A DNA stretch of 64,000 nucleotides. It comes from Salvia splendens. Lineage: Eukaryota; Streptophyta; Magnoliopsida; Lamiales; Lamiaceae. Numbering within the stretch: the first letter of the stretch is position 1; every line of letters begins with the position of its first letter. The stretch lies in NCBI RefSeq assembly GCF_004379255.2, contig NC_056041.1:15407559-15471558 (forward strand). The letters run 5' to 3'. Positions 22,353 to 34,040 of the stretch are shown here, piece by piece. The notes beneath the pieces were generated by a model. That model saw only the letters and a list, made by a program, of their open reading frames with translations. It was not told the DNA's origin and ran no database searches. The position numbers and the translations under genes were made by a program.

Positions 22353-24912
22353 ATGACGAGTGTCGCCGCGTCTCTATCGCATCGTATCCCTCGTTTCACT
22401 CCTTCCTTTCCTTCTTTCTCTTCACGCTTAGTCGGTGTTAAGATTAACAACAACAAAAATGGGGGCAATTATCCTTCACTCTTCCCCTCATTCAAATCTC
22501 AAACACGCATGGCTTCCAGCAATCAGGTATTGAACCTTTTCCTCTATTTCTTCGATCGCTCGTTTTTTTTTGGTTTTTCAATTTTCAATTCTATGTGACA
22601 GAGTGCTTCGACTGCCGCCGATGTCAACAACCCCCAACTTAATGTCTTCCAACTCATCCAAGCTCATCAGGTTCAATTTTTCACTCTGTGCGTTGATGGA
22701 TTGAATATGAATTTGAATTTGTAATTTTTGTTTTGGTTGTTAGGAAAAAACTGCTAGGCTGCCTCCTATAGAGGAAATTAAGACACTTCTCAGTTACAGC
22801 TTGCGCGGAGTCCTTTCTACATTCTCTCTGGTTAATTTTAATCACATCAATATTCGCATGATAAAAATTAAATAGAAATTCAAATTTAACTGTGGAAGAT
22901 CTTTTCCTATTTCCCTGGTCTCTTGTAGAAGTATGAGGGCTATCCATCAGGTTCGATGGTGGACTTTGCTTGTGATGCTTATGGATCTCCAATATTAGCA
23001 GTTAGCAGTTTGGCAGTTCATACCAAGGTTCGTAATCATCTGTAGCAACTTATAATTTGATTGCTTTTAGAGCTGTTATTCTCTTTCACCTTGAGTCTAT
23101 TGGCAAGCTTTACTGTAAAGACATTTTAAACTATGCAGGACCTTTTAGCAACTCCCCAGTGCTCATTGCTTGTCTCTAAGGATCCCGAGGATAGGACAGA
23201 CCTAGTTATCGTAGTGCACGGTGATGCCCTCCCTGTAAGGCCATAGATTTGAGTTTTTCCTCTTTAAGCAGTTACAGTTTGTTTCCATTGCCAGTTTCAT
23301 TTTATCTGACAAATTTGTCTGACCTGCAGACTTGTGTTATCGATGCAGGTTGCTGAAAGTGAAACGGAAGCTATTCGTAGTGCATATTTGGCTAGACATC
23401 CAGAGGCTTTCTGGGTAAGGCTGGCTAAACGTTTTGCGTCATTTAACACCCTAAAGCTGGCAGCACTTTGATATTCTTTTAAAAATTGTCACAAATTTTT
23501 ATGAAGGTCGACTTTGGTGACTTCCAATTTCTGCGGATTGAACCTAAAGTTGTTACATATGTGTCAGGAGTTGCAACAGCTTTATTAGGATCAGGAGGTT
23601 CGTTCAGCTAAAGCTTGACATCAAAAATTTTGAGCTTTTCATACAAAGATTTGTGGCATACTTCAATTTAGTGCTGAATGATTGACTTCTGCTATGTGAG
23701 TACTTGCAGAATTCAGCAAGGAGGAATTTAGAACTGCAAAAGTGGATCCTGTGTACCAATTCTCAAAGCCTATAACGGTATTATGACCAGCCATATCAGC
23801 AGTAGTTCATTTTAATAAGTCATTCTTTGGTTGGGCCTGGGATCTTCTCTGAACTCTGCTAGATTTGAATATTTGTTGCAGTCCCACATGAATAAAGATC
23901 ATGCGGATGAGACAAAGCTGATAGTCCAGCATTTTACTTCTGTCCCGGTAATACTGCAATATTTCTCTTTGGTGTTCTTTCAGCAATAACCGGAAACAAG
24001 ATTCCCTTTAATGTCAGAATTGGAATTCAACTTGTTTAATAAAGTTGGCTTGCATTATTTTGAACTAGAAACTAGAAAGAGAATGTAAACTTGCTCTTGT
24101 GACTTTCTTTTTACTGTATTATCTTTCTCAGCCAAAGTGTGTTATTACTGAGTAGAAAATGTGACAGTGGATCTCAGTTATTCTGTTCGTTATACTGCTT
24201 TTGCATTTGATCGTTCCCAAGTTGTAGGAGCAACCTGTGTGTTATGCACATATTATGATTTAATAGGATTCATTAAGGTTTAGTTATTGTTCGAGTGTGT
24301 TGGTGCAACCTATGTATTGTGCATGTATTATGATTTATTAGGAATTCCATCATCACATGTTTGATACGTTTCGTTATTATCCTGAGAATATGTAACTTAG
24401 AAAATAGTCCATTTTTCAGGTGGAGTTTGCAGACATGTTGGACATAGACAGTCTGGGTTTCAACGTGAAGGTTGAATTTGCACATTAGATTGTTCTCTCA
24501 TGCCCTTTTACTCTAAAGAAGCTATCTTCGCTATTCTTTATTCATAATAGAGTTTCTAAATGTACTAATCTCCTGTGAAGGCTGGCTGTCAAGGCAACAT
24601 TTTCAAGCTCCGAATTCCTTTCACAATGCGTGCTACAGACAGAAAGTGAGTACACAAGTTTCATTAATTGGTTTAAATACTGCTTACTATTATTACATTG
24701 TGGATTCTAGCATCTAGATTAAGATGACAAGTGATCATTGTTTAAATCAGGAGGCTAGTATTCGTCCCCAATTTGATTTATTGTGACATACTGTCATATA
24801 ATACCGTGTTATTGTTTTTGTGGACTACTATTGTAGGGATGTGAAGACACTAATAGTAGAAATGCTTCAGGCTGCCAGAAATCAGGCTCAGCCCCCCTCT
24901 TCCGCTGCTTGA
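22353..24912 (+). CDS. Plastid FMN-binding split-barrel / DUF2470 protein (HugZ-like)
   Basis: Twelve exons join in frame to 335 residues: 22353-22526, 22602-22670, 22744-22830, 22929-23027, 23139-23234, 23349-23414, 23507-23597, 23710-23777, 23882-23947, 24420-24470, 24581-24645 and 24837-24912. Residues 1-58 are Ser/Arg/Pro-rich like a plastid transit peptide. About 75-235 form a pyridoxamine-phosphate-oxidase-like split barrel (segments YPSGSMVDFACD, LAVHTKDLL). About 250-330 match the DUF2470 C-terminal domain, with HMNKDH and FTMRATDRKDVKTLIVEML. It looks closest to the plant chloroplast HugZ homologue (Arabidopsis At3g03890 type), a relative of haem-handling proteins, but a role in haem metabolism is inferred only. 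All introns are GT/AG. Confidence 0.87.
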
Positions 24913-26160
24913 TCGCTGCATGGGGGGTCGGATACAAGGTGGGATATGCACAAATGAATTTTGTTCTTCCAAACTTATGTCTAAATACAAAAAGTGTAAT
25001 TTTGCCCCCCTTTTTAAAAAAAAAATCTTAGCTTTTCTTTTGACTCCAACTTCATTATATTGTTAATTCATCAATAATTTACTCCAATTTAACAATTTTC
25101 ATGGTTTCCCCTGGTCTATTAACACCATTCCGCCGTTATCAAGTAAATTAGCTATATGCGAAACATGTTACGTTACTAGGGGAGCTGAAACTGAAGATAA
25201 AAACATACAGACATACAGTTGTTTGATTTAGGAGGCCTATCAATGTTACGACCTCCTATCACGGTTATGGTTTTGTTATCGGCCGACGGTCTGGTTTGGT
25301 TTGGGCATTACTACCCCACACCGCGGCGTTTGTTGAGGCTGACAATAACTTTATATTATTGTGTTCGATTCTACATGTGTCATTTTTTAAATTCATCATT
25401 TTCAATAGAAATGGTGCGACGGCAGATTCTGGCAACAAGAAAAGGAAAAGTAGTGCAATGGCATGCTGAAACAAATGATACATGCTTGCCAGATTCATAT
25501 CCCAAAAATATTCAAACGCACAAAGCCACAAACCATATGGGTTATAAATTACTACTATTGATATATTATAGCTCAATAATATCTAACTAGAGTTTAACAA
25601 TATCTATAAAATTCAGAATCACAATTAAAGTTAATTAGAAAAAAATACATTAAATGTACGTCTAAATCACTAAATGCATTAGAATATGCCATAAATTTAC
25701 TGGTAAAAGTATTTATATTGTCACTAATACCTAAGTAACAACTAATAATCTCAGGTTTAGTCGTTAGCTACGATGATATAACTATGAATTATTTCTCTAC
25801 AAGACCAACTGGCTAAACGGGTGACTCGGACAATTCAAGTTTTAAGTTTGTTTTACAATATCAATGTTATATCCTCGACTCCTCGTGGTTGTTATAAAAA
25901 AAGATAAATAAACAACAAATGACCAATAATCAAATGATTAAATTTGGAATCAAAACTATTTCTACATCACGAATCATTTATTAAAACAACAATTCACAAC
26001 TAATTATTGATGATAATTAATTAAAATAAAAAAAATAAAAAAGGGGTTAATTCCTTTTATGTTACTGTAGTAAACTAATTATTGATAATAAAATCTATTT
26101 TTGCCATCTTTACAAAAATTATTTTATTGGCTAATCCACTATTTTTTCTAATCTATCTGA
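24913..26160. other. Intergenic region, no gene seen
   Basis: AT-rich DNA. A frame at 25219-25590 has no family resemblance and normal spacer composition, so it is not called. The right edge holds the promoter of the next gene. Confidence 0.4.
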
Positions 26161-26177
26161 TCAAAGACTATACTCCT

Positions 26178-26194
26178 ATATATATATATATATC
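26178..26194 (+). promoter_or_regulatory. TA-repeat TATA region of the NHL gene
   Basis: A run of TA dinucleotides lies about 30-45 bp before the ATG at 26221. It is a plausible TATA element but also a microsatellite, so the exact element is uncertain. Confidence 0.45.
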
Positions 26195-26220
26195 TTGTAA
26201 CATGTCACAGACACACCACC

Positions 26221-26973
26221 ATGGCTGAACAAAGTGATCAGAGCACAGTAGAAAATGATGGCAACCCCTCAACCGTAGAAAGTGAATATAGCCAAACCCA
26301 ACCCGTAATCGAGACCATCTCGTCATCTTCCGATACAGGTCTATGGGCAACCATCGCCCTAATCGGCGCCGTACTAACAACCCTCACCGCCTTCGCCGCC
26401 TTCCTCATCCAGCAAAGCTTCCACCTCCCCGGCCCCCGCTGCTCCATCCAACAGCTCTACGTCCCGGCGCTCGACACCTCCGCGCCGCCTCAAAACACCT
26501 CCGCCGCCAACCCCTTCCTCTTCTTCGTCCTCGACCTCAAAAACAACCTGCAGATCCGCAGCATATCCTACGGCGCCGTGACGCTCACCTTCTTCTACGG
26601 CCGCAAGGCGGTCGGTAGCTACGTGGTCCCCGGGTTCTACCAGGGGCGGAACAAGGCGGCGCGGAGGCGGGACGTGGTGGAGACGCGCGGCGTGCCGTGG
26701 GAGGACGCGGCGCGGGCGGTGGCGGGAGGGGGCACGGCGGGGTTCCGGGTGGAGCTGGCGGTGCGGCCGAGGTTCAAGATATTGTTTTGGTATTCGAAGG
26801 AGAAGGTGGTGAGGGTGGTGGCGGAGGTGGCGGTGGATGGGTCTGGGTTGAAAGCTGGGAGAGATGATGATGTTGTGATGCATAGGGTTCAAGATTCTGG
26901 GGCTATGGGGAGTGGGGTTAGGGTTCTGCTTTTGTTTTTTTATGTTTTGCTTGTTCATTGTTTGATACATTGA
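26221..26973 (+). CDS. NDR1/HIN1-like (NHL) LEA_2-domain membrane protein
   Basis: An intronless frame of 250 codons starts at a good context (ACCATGG). After a Ser-rich cytosolic tail (1-40) there is one strong membrane segment (about 41-63), then an extracellular LEA_2-type domain (about 70-225) with a GPRCSIQQLYVPAL opening typical of the family, and a hydrophobic C-terminus (about 231-248). The C-terminal hydrophobic stretch resembles NDR1, which is GPI-anchored at the plasma membrane. The family includes NDR1 and HIN1, involved in pathogen responses. Third codon positions are unusually GC-rich in the middle of the gene. Confidence 0.83.
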   Translation: MAEQSDQSTVENDGNPSTVESEYSQTQPVIETISSSSDTGLWATIALIGAVLTTLTAFAAFLIQQSFHLPGPRCSIQQLYVPALDTSAPPQNTSAANPFLFFVLDLKNNLQIRSISYGAVTLTFFYGRKAVGSYVVPGFYQGRNKAARRRDVVETRGVPWEDAARAVAGGGTAGFRVELAVRPRFKILFWYSKEKVVRVVAEVAVDGSGLKAGRDDDVVMHRVQDSGAMGSGVRVLLLFFYVLLVHCLIH

Positions 26974-28302
26974 TCTTGCACTATACTCACTCGGTTCGGC
27001 AATAGGAGTTTTTTTTATGTCATTTTATTTTTACTATAAATGGTAAGTATTTTCAGTCGTCTTCTCATTTCGGCCGGTCCTTCAGAGACTATCAAATCCT
27101 CCATTTCCGCCCACTTCATCGACCCAACATTATGCATCTTCTTCTTCAAATTTTTTTTTCCTCAGAGGACATCTGTAGATTTTTCCGGCCAACTTTTAGG
27201 ACATTATGCCATCTCTACGACCGTCGGGGGATCGATAGCCCCTTAGATATATGCTACCTCTCATAGTCACCTCTAGTAGAAAAAATTTAGTCATGCACCA
27301 ACACAATTACTTCATTGTTAAAGTTATATTTCATTGATGACTAGCTCCAATCCACACTCATATTTTAAATTTTAAATCACACATTTGTAAATTATAGTAC
27401 TTATATTTGTACTTTAGATATTGACAACTGACCCATCCTACTATTCGATTAAACCTATACCGATTAATTCTTTTATTCTCTAAACTTTTTCTTTGCTCCC
27501 TATCTTTTGAACTTGAGGAAAAGTGATTCTGGGTTTTCTAATTGTCAGTTCTGACACGGATAAAGAACAAAAATAAATTTAAATACCAATAATCTAAAAA
27601 GTGATTAATAAAACTAAAAATGGAATAGAAGTTAATAAGTACTCCTATAAATAACTAAAATGTATAATTTATAAAACAGAAATACAATCTGAAAAGCTAT
27701 CGGAATATATAAAGAATTATAAATAAGTACTAGTATTAAATTAACAAAAAAATGAGTATTAAAATAAAAAGAAATAATTTTTAAAAACTTTAAGAATATA
27801 ATTATATTTAAATTAGTTTCAAAGCTAGGTTAATAGTTATAATTATAACCTAAATCAATATCAATTTGAAACACAATGATATACCAAGAGACATTCGGTG
27901 TTATCAAAGAAGTGCTTTATATATGCCACTTTAGTTTTGTCCGAAATCAATGTGGGACAAAAAAATCATCTCATGACTCATGAACTGAAACATAACACAT
28001 AATTCGGCATTCTAACAAGAAAAGTCGACATATATTTCAAAAACAGAAAATATTCAAGTTACAAATTGCACAAATCACTGTTGCTATTTAAATCCCCTCT
28101 CGTTTAAATGTTGAAAATCTCATTCAAATACGCATCCCATGTTCATAATTCCTAAGCAAAGAATTCCCTCTTCTCATAGCTATAAGAGGGAAAGTTAAAT
28201 CCCAAATCCTCAATAGTACTGAGCAGCAATACGTAGTAGAATCATCATTATTTCATCCGTCTCCGGTGATTATATACACCGGAGCGGATTGGTCGTCACA
28301 CC
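26974..28302. other. Intergenic region, no gene seen
   Basis: Long AT-rich spacer with no supported coding sequence. The 27040-27246 frame is spacer-like. No clear transposon ends were found. Confidence 0.4.
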
Positions 28303-28400
28303 TTTGTGACGCTCACCTTCCAATATGGCCGCAAGGCCTTCGGCAGCTACATGATCCCCGGGTTATACTAGGGGCGGAAGATGGCGCGAGACGAGGCACC
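28303..28400 (+). pseudogene. Fragment of a second NHL gene
   Basis: About 95 bp match 26578-26680 of the NHL gene (GTGACGCTCACCTTC, GGCCGCAAGGC, CCCGGGTT blocks). A stop replaces the codon after the GLY motif, and both ends are lost in AT-rich DNA. It points to a former tandem copy of the NHL gene. Confidence 0.82.
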
Positions 28401-28988
28401 ATGAAGAAAAGAAGAAAATAAAATTTATGAGTATATTATTTCATTCGTCACATAAATAGGGGGCACTGTGAAACTGGTTAATACTAGAAGTTAGGTATTG
28501 TAATTTATAAGCATGTGTCAGGCACGTAAATAATGGTGGATATGTGTATTTCTTTTGTAAATATATAAGTAAAATTAGGTGTAATTAAAGGAATTGTGCA
28601 TGAAATTAAAATGAATAGTTAAGAAGTGTGAATTATAATAGTGTTTGTCAAGTCCAAAGATAATAAACCAACGATCTGAACCGTAGCTAGACTGAGCTGG
28701 TCTATGTTCGTTTTTTTGTAAAACGTTGACCATGTTTTGGGCCAAACCGTAAACACAATCTGAATATATTTGTAATCTTTTATACCAACTTTATTAAATA
28801 AAATTAACTTTAAAAAATTCAGACAGAAACCAACGAATGCCAATTTTCAACCGGAATCAAGGGCAAATCTAGGAAATTATCTTGAGAGGCAAAATATATA
28901 TGGAAAATTATGAGAATTTTGGGGACATTTGGTGAATAGATTAAAAATAAATAAATTTTATAGTGATTTATATATTATAGTAGTATAG
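28401..28988. other. Intergenic region before the mariner element
   Basis: AT-rich, with no gene or clear repeat seen. Confidence 0.4.
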
Positions 28989-29492
28989 TACTACCTCCGT
29001 CCCCCAAAATTCGTCCCGGTTTGATCGGGCATGGATTTTAAGAAATTGTTTGACTTTGTATTATATGAAGGAGTGTAGTGGAGTTTGGGTCCCACATGGA
29101 TGCTATTCTTTTATTCTTGTTTAAATGAGGTGTAAAGGGTGTAATTAAAATTTTTTCATCCAATTTTTTTATGATTAATATGTATACTTAACAAATTGGT
29201 TGTAATTAAAAATTTTATGCGAAAATGACTACAAAATTGATTAACTACAGTGGTTGAAAAGTGCAAAAAAAATTCAATGTATGAGTACACAACATAAAAA
29301 TTGCCTATGCATTTCCAAATTTAGGGGCTATCACCCTAAGCCATACATTTTGAGAGGGAATTCCCCAACTACCTACTACACTTAGGAGGGAAATCAATTG
29401 AAACTAATGGAGGGAACCCCATTTCATACACACAACAATTGAGGGAAATTCAAGCTAAACCTATTTGTAAAAGGACTAGCTCTAACTACAAC

Positions 29493-30901
29493 ATGAGATT
29501 TTTAGAACTAGTGCCCTCAGAAAAATTTCATCACTGGGCTATGGAGGAGGAGCCTGCTGGAAGAGACTCACGCATAATACCAAGCACCACAAAAAATCTG
29601 CTAGCTCAAAGTCTGCTACAATCGAGCCAGGCAGGAGAAGTGCCATATGGAGCTATTCAAAAGGCAGCAACAGAGTTTGGAGTATGCAGGAAGACAACCC
29701 AAAGATTATGGGCAGAAGCAAAACTCCAAATTCAGAGTGGAGTACCTGTCAACATAAGAGGCAGAGTTAAGGGTTACGAGCACAAAGACAAATTCCAGCT
29801 TGATGCTGGCAAGGTAAGAGATTTGTCAGTTCTTGAGAGATCTAACATCCGTAAGCTTGCTTCTAAACTTGATGTAAGCAAGAGCACAATTGGTAGGTTT
29901 GTGAAAGAACATCATCTCAGGCCACACACAAATGCCATAAAGCCTCTACTTACTGCCTCAAACAAAGTTGCCAGAATGAGATGGGGTCTAAGCCATATTC
30001 AACCACTCATAGTCAATGGTATGCAGAAATATCACACAATGCACAATGTAGTGCACATAGACGAAAAATGGTTTTACATGACTAAGACTTCAGATAGATA
30101 CTACCTGCTGCCAGATGAGATTGAGCCATATAGATCATGTAAGTCAAAGCGGTTCTTCACAAAGGTGATGTTTATGTGTGTTGTGTGTAGACCACATTTT
30201 GCAGAAAATGGAGAAGTGCTTTTTGATGGAAAAATAGGTATTTTTCCATTCACAACTATGGAGCCAGCAAAGAGGAAATCCAAGAACAGACCAAGAGGGA
30301 CTATGGAGACAAAGCCCATTCAATCAGTGAACAAGGAAGTGATGAGAGAATGCCTAATTCAGAAGGTACACTTTTTGTTTTCCTTATGTATACAATCACA
30401 TAGTAACAGATCGTATATGTGTAGATCATACCAGCAATCAAGGCAAAATGGCCAGAGAATATAAGCAAAGAGATATTCATTCAACAAGACAATGCCAAGC
30501 CTCATATACACCACAATGATGCTGAATTTCTGTCAGTTGCTTCCACAGATGGGTTCAAGTTCCATATCAGGTGCCAACCACCACAATCCCCAGATTGCAA
30601 TGTGTTGGATTTGGGATATTTTAGAGCAATCCAATCTCTACAGGATGATAAAGTGGCTAAGGGAGTGGATGACTTGTTGAGGAATGTGCATAGCTCATTT
30701 GATGAGCTTAGCCCATACACACTCAACAATGTTTTCCTTACTCTACAAGGTTGTCTAACTGAGATACTTAAGGTGCAGGGGGGAAATGGCTACAAAACTC
30801 CACACATGAATAAAGAGAGGTTAACAAGGATGGAGACACTGCCAGATACATTAGAGGTTGAAGAAGGAATTGTGAAGACTGTTGTGGCATACCTCCAATA
30901 G
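29493..30901 (+). CDS. Mariner transposase, DD39D type, apparently intact
   Basis: Two exons (29493-30365 and 30425-30901) with GT/AG borders give 449 residues. The N-terminal half (about 50-170) has helix-turn-helix-like DNA-binding segments, including FGVCRKTTQRLW and LDVSKSTIGRFVKEHHL. The catalytic Asp residues lie in VVHIDEKWFY, IFIQQDNAKPH and NVLDLGYF, with exactly 39 residues between the second and third, the plant mariner signature. No stop or frameshift is seen. The open frame extends upstream to 29439 without an ATG; 29493 is the first in-frame ATG, and 29541 is an alternative. Its product would act in the nucleus on the element ends and perhaps on Stowaway elements. Confidence 0.9.
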
Positions 30902-31058
30902 CCAGAACATGATGTGAGTACAAATTATGACATCTCAAGTGTCACAGAAGCTGTAGGCTTCTAGTTCAGCATGTAGGAATCATACCTTTTGTCAGTTGGT
31001 TGTGTAAGTCTCAGAATTAGGTGTGGCTTATGTTATTCAACTGTTTTTGTCATTTTGT

Positions 31059-31321
31059 AAAGCCTCCAAACCTATGTAGGTGGCTTCTAAAATCCTAATC
31101 CCTCAGAAAAATTTCGTCATAGGGCAGCCTCCAAACCTGTATAGGGGTGGCTTCCAAGGGTGCCTATCTCACATAACAACCTCCTAACCATGTACAAGGG
31201 TGACTTGTAATGTGAAAGTATTTCCATCATGAATTTGTATGGTTTTTTAAGCATAATCCCTTAGATAGCATGTTTAAATCATGGACAAATAAGCCTCCTA
31301 ACCTAAGAACAGGGGTGGCTT
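31059..31321. repeat. Four short hairpin repeats inside the mariner element
   Basis: Imperfect inverted motifs of the form AAGCCTCC-N-GGTGGCTT occur at 31059-31087, 31123-31152, 31177-31207 and 31290-31321. They lie between the transposase gene and the right end. They could be hairpins or protein-binding sites; the role is unknown. Confidence 0.65.
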
Positions 31322-31935
31322 ATTAATAAGAACAACTCAGCAACAAGCAACACACACATAATCATCACAGGGAACACACCAGTATCAGCAAACCATACAA
31401 AATCATCACAGGGAATACTTCAGACACAATAAACCATACAAAAGCCTCATAGGGAACAAGTCAATATGAGCAACACAAGCATCATAAGCATTTATCACAA
31501 CCACAACAGCAAGATAAAACAACAACCAAAGCCTCCAATCCCACATCAGCCAAACCTATCCACACCCATAGACTACAGATCAACAACAACCGTGGCATCC
31601 AACCCCACAGCCTCCAAACCGATCCACACCCACAACCTCCAGTGTAAACAACAACCAGAAACCATAAATCCACACAAACCCCCAGCCCCATCAACACCCA
31701 TAGCCTCCAGATTAAACAACCACCAGAAACCCTAAATCAACTCAAACCCCCCCAGCCTCCAAACCCATCTACACCCACAGCTTCCAGATTAAACACCCAC
31801 CACATACCCTAAATCAATCCAAACCCCCAGCCTCCAAACACATCCACACCCACAGGCTCCAACCCATCGAACAACCACAACCTCTAAACACAAATTATCC
31901 AAACCCGAAAGATAGGAATTTGAGGGACAACATAC

Positions 31936-32336
31936 TTAGATTAGATCCAAAAACCCAGGCAGCAAGATCGCAAACATTTCCCTCTCGGCAGCCGAATACA
32001 CGGTGGGGGAAGCTTGAGGTAAGTTGACAGAGTTGGATGGTGGTGGTGGACCGTAGTAGGGGGTGGCTGGGGGTGGTGGACCGTAGTAAAGGGTGGCTGA
32101 TGGCGGTGGTGAACCGTAGTATGGGCTTTCAGAGCCAAAGTACTCAAACATCTCAGATAGGGGGAGGTTTTCAGGTTCCATTTCGGGGACAACGGTGTCA
32201 GTAAAGGTTCCGACATGATAGGGGGCGACGATGGAGGGGGGTATGACGGCCATAGATGCTCTGGTGTGTCTGGGACGACGAGGTCGTCCAGATCGTCGGA
32301 CGACAAACAAGGCCAGGAGTCGGGATCTCCAGCCAT
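31936..32336 (-). other. Antisense frame with PYYG-proline repeats in the mariner element
   Basis: Two overlapping minus-strand frames look partly coding. One, starting at the ATG at 32336, opens with an acidic segment around SSDDLDDLVVPDTPEHLW. The other, from the ATG at 32253, continues with an acidic stretch and three PYYGPPPP-like repeats, ending at 31936. The change of frame suggests a frameshifted older gene. No family is recognised; it may be captured host DNA or element-specific. Confidence 0.35.
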
Positions 32337-32559
32337 CCCACAAAATTAGGGTTTCTGTGCGAATATTGGACGGAGGCGAAGGGGCGACAAAATTAGGGTT
32401 TTCGGTCGGTGATATATGAGGTTGATGGTGGCTGAAATCAAATCGTGGAGGGAGGAGTTGCTCCACGACCTAGGGTTTCAGTGGAGTGAAGGAGGCGGTG
32501 GGTTGATGGGGGGATGGATTTCGCCCATTTAAATGAGGGAGGCGATGGAGGAAGGGGAG

Positions 32560-32765
32560 GCGTTTAATGGAGAAGGTGTGCGGGTGGTTGAATGGCATTG
32601 GTGGAGGCGGTGGGTGGTTGAATGGCATTGAAGGAGGCGGTGGGTTGTTGCACAGCATTGAAGGAGGCGGTGGGTGTGTGGAGGGAGGCGAAAGGACGGA
32701 GTAGCATTGAAGGAGGCGGTGGGTGTGTGGAGGGAGGCGAAAGGATGGAGTGAATAGGCATTGAC
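32560..32765. repeat. G-rich minisatellite in the mariner element
   Basis: Units built on GAAGGAGGCGGTGGGTG repeat about five times, and a longer GTGTGTGGAGGGAGGCGAAAGGA block repeats twice (about 32650-32755). It is low-complexity, with no gene. Confidence 0.8.
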
Positions 32766-32916
32766 CGATTGAGAATGAGATGGGGTCAAAGTGTAAATAC
32801 CATGAATGTGGCGGGGTATTTTCAATGTCCATTTTTAGTAAGTTTGAAGTGGGACAAATTTTCAGGGACCGATCGAAATGGCAAACTGGAACAAATTTTC
32901 AGAGACGGAGGTAGTA

Positions 32917-34040
32917 TATGAGAAAAATTGAAGAGGGGTTAGCTCCGCTCGGAGCAAAGGTGGCTCTATTCCCGACATGAACCAACGGCCGGCTCAACAG
33001 CTGGGACCTTCCATGGCTGATTCTGGAATCGTTACTGAATTTGAGAGAGAGACATGACAAGGTGTATTTTATTTCGTGTACATTATTTTGTGGAATCGAG
33101 AGAGTAACAGTGCAAATTTTTTTGATATCATCATATGCCAATCTATTAGGAGTATCAACCAATAATAGATTTGACGACATCCGTTGACATTGAAAATAGA
33201 AACACGCTCCACATTATTCAAAAATATAGTACTTGGTCAAAATAATTAATTTAGTATAATTAGGTAGGAAATAAAAATACACTACTTTAATTTGTGAACA
33301 TGGGAATTTAAGTAAACCATAAATCCAGGTATTAGGTAGAGATGGGCTGGTTAGGAAGAAGTCAATCAAGAATACTACTCCATTAATTAATCACTCACTA
33401 GAGTACATATACTGGTAGCTTTTCCCATCTAACCACTCTCAAAAATATATGTATACTACTAGTACTCCTATGTTTCCTTCCAAAACTAATATGGAAACAT
33501 ATATTCAAGGCTGGATATTTTTTAAATATTCCCGAGCTAGCTGTTAGTAATCCACTGTTAAATTGTAATACTATTTCATTATTTTATTATTTGCTAAATA
33601 TTTCTACCGAATTTTATTGTCATATCCTCGAACTGAACCGGTTGGTAAAACCTTTGTGAGTTATCATTTGTAAGAATAAATTTGAAATAATTATTATGTC
33701 CCGTAATTTAAAATTAGCTTATTGTTATCATTAATCAAGGTTATAAAGAACAATACCTCTTGTATTTCACATGAATCGAATTATAGTATTAAGTGTTCAC
33801 ACACGCTAGTATTAAAATTCCTATCCATTAAAAAAATTTATAAGACCATATTGTTTGGACTACAAAACCTAAAAGTGGACCAAGAACCTACCTAGAAATT
33901 ATGTTATTTACCATAGTCCAAAATAAATAAAAAAATCCAAAGTCTCTATCCATCATGTTAATATAAATAGGAGACTTGAGATTTCAAACATACTACATCC
34001 CAACCTAAATTAAGCACAACTTAATTATAATCAAGTCAAA
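32917..34040. other. Intergenic region and promoter of the DUF1365 gene
   Basis: AT-rich DNA without a supported gene. A TATA-like element (ATATAAATAGG, 33961-33971) sits about 70-80 bp before the start codon of the next gene. Confidence 0.5.

Larger units (their letters stand above)
28991..32914 (+). mobile_element. Complete plant mariner-like element (3.9 kb)
   Basis: Terminal inverted repeats of about 30 bp begin CTACCTCCGTC at both ends: plus strand at 28991, minus strand at 32914. They share the following AAAATTcGTcCC-GTTTG block. Each end is flanked by TA (28989-28990, 32915-32916), the Tc1/mariner target site. The element contains an intact DD39D transposase gene in its left half. The right half (30902-32900) has short hairpin repeats, low-complexity sequence and an antisense frame. 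These ends are of the kind used by Stowaway MITEs. Confidence 0.93.

Noticed and set aside
25219..25590. Open frame of 123 codons downstream of the split-barrel gene
   Set aside because: No family resemblance, spacer-like composition and an equally long frame on the other strand; chance is the best explanation.
26374..26970. Minus-strand frame of 198 codons opposite the NHL gene
   Set aside because: High GC in the NHL third positions removes stops on the opposite strand; the sense frame has clear family features.
32470..32832. Pro/His-rich minus-strand frames over the G-rich minisatellite
   Set aside because: They translate tandem repeats in several frames at once; no single frame is favoured.
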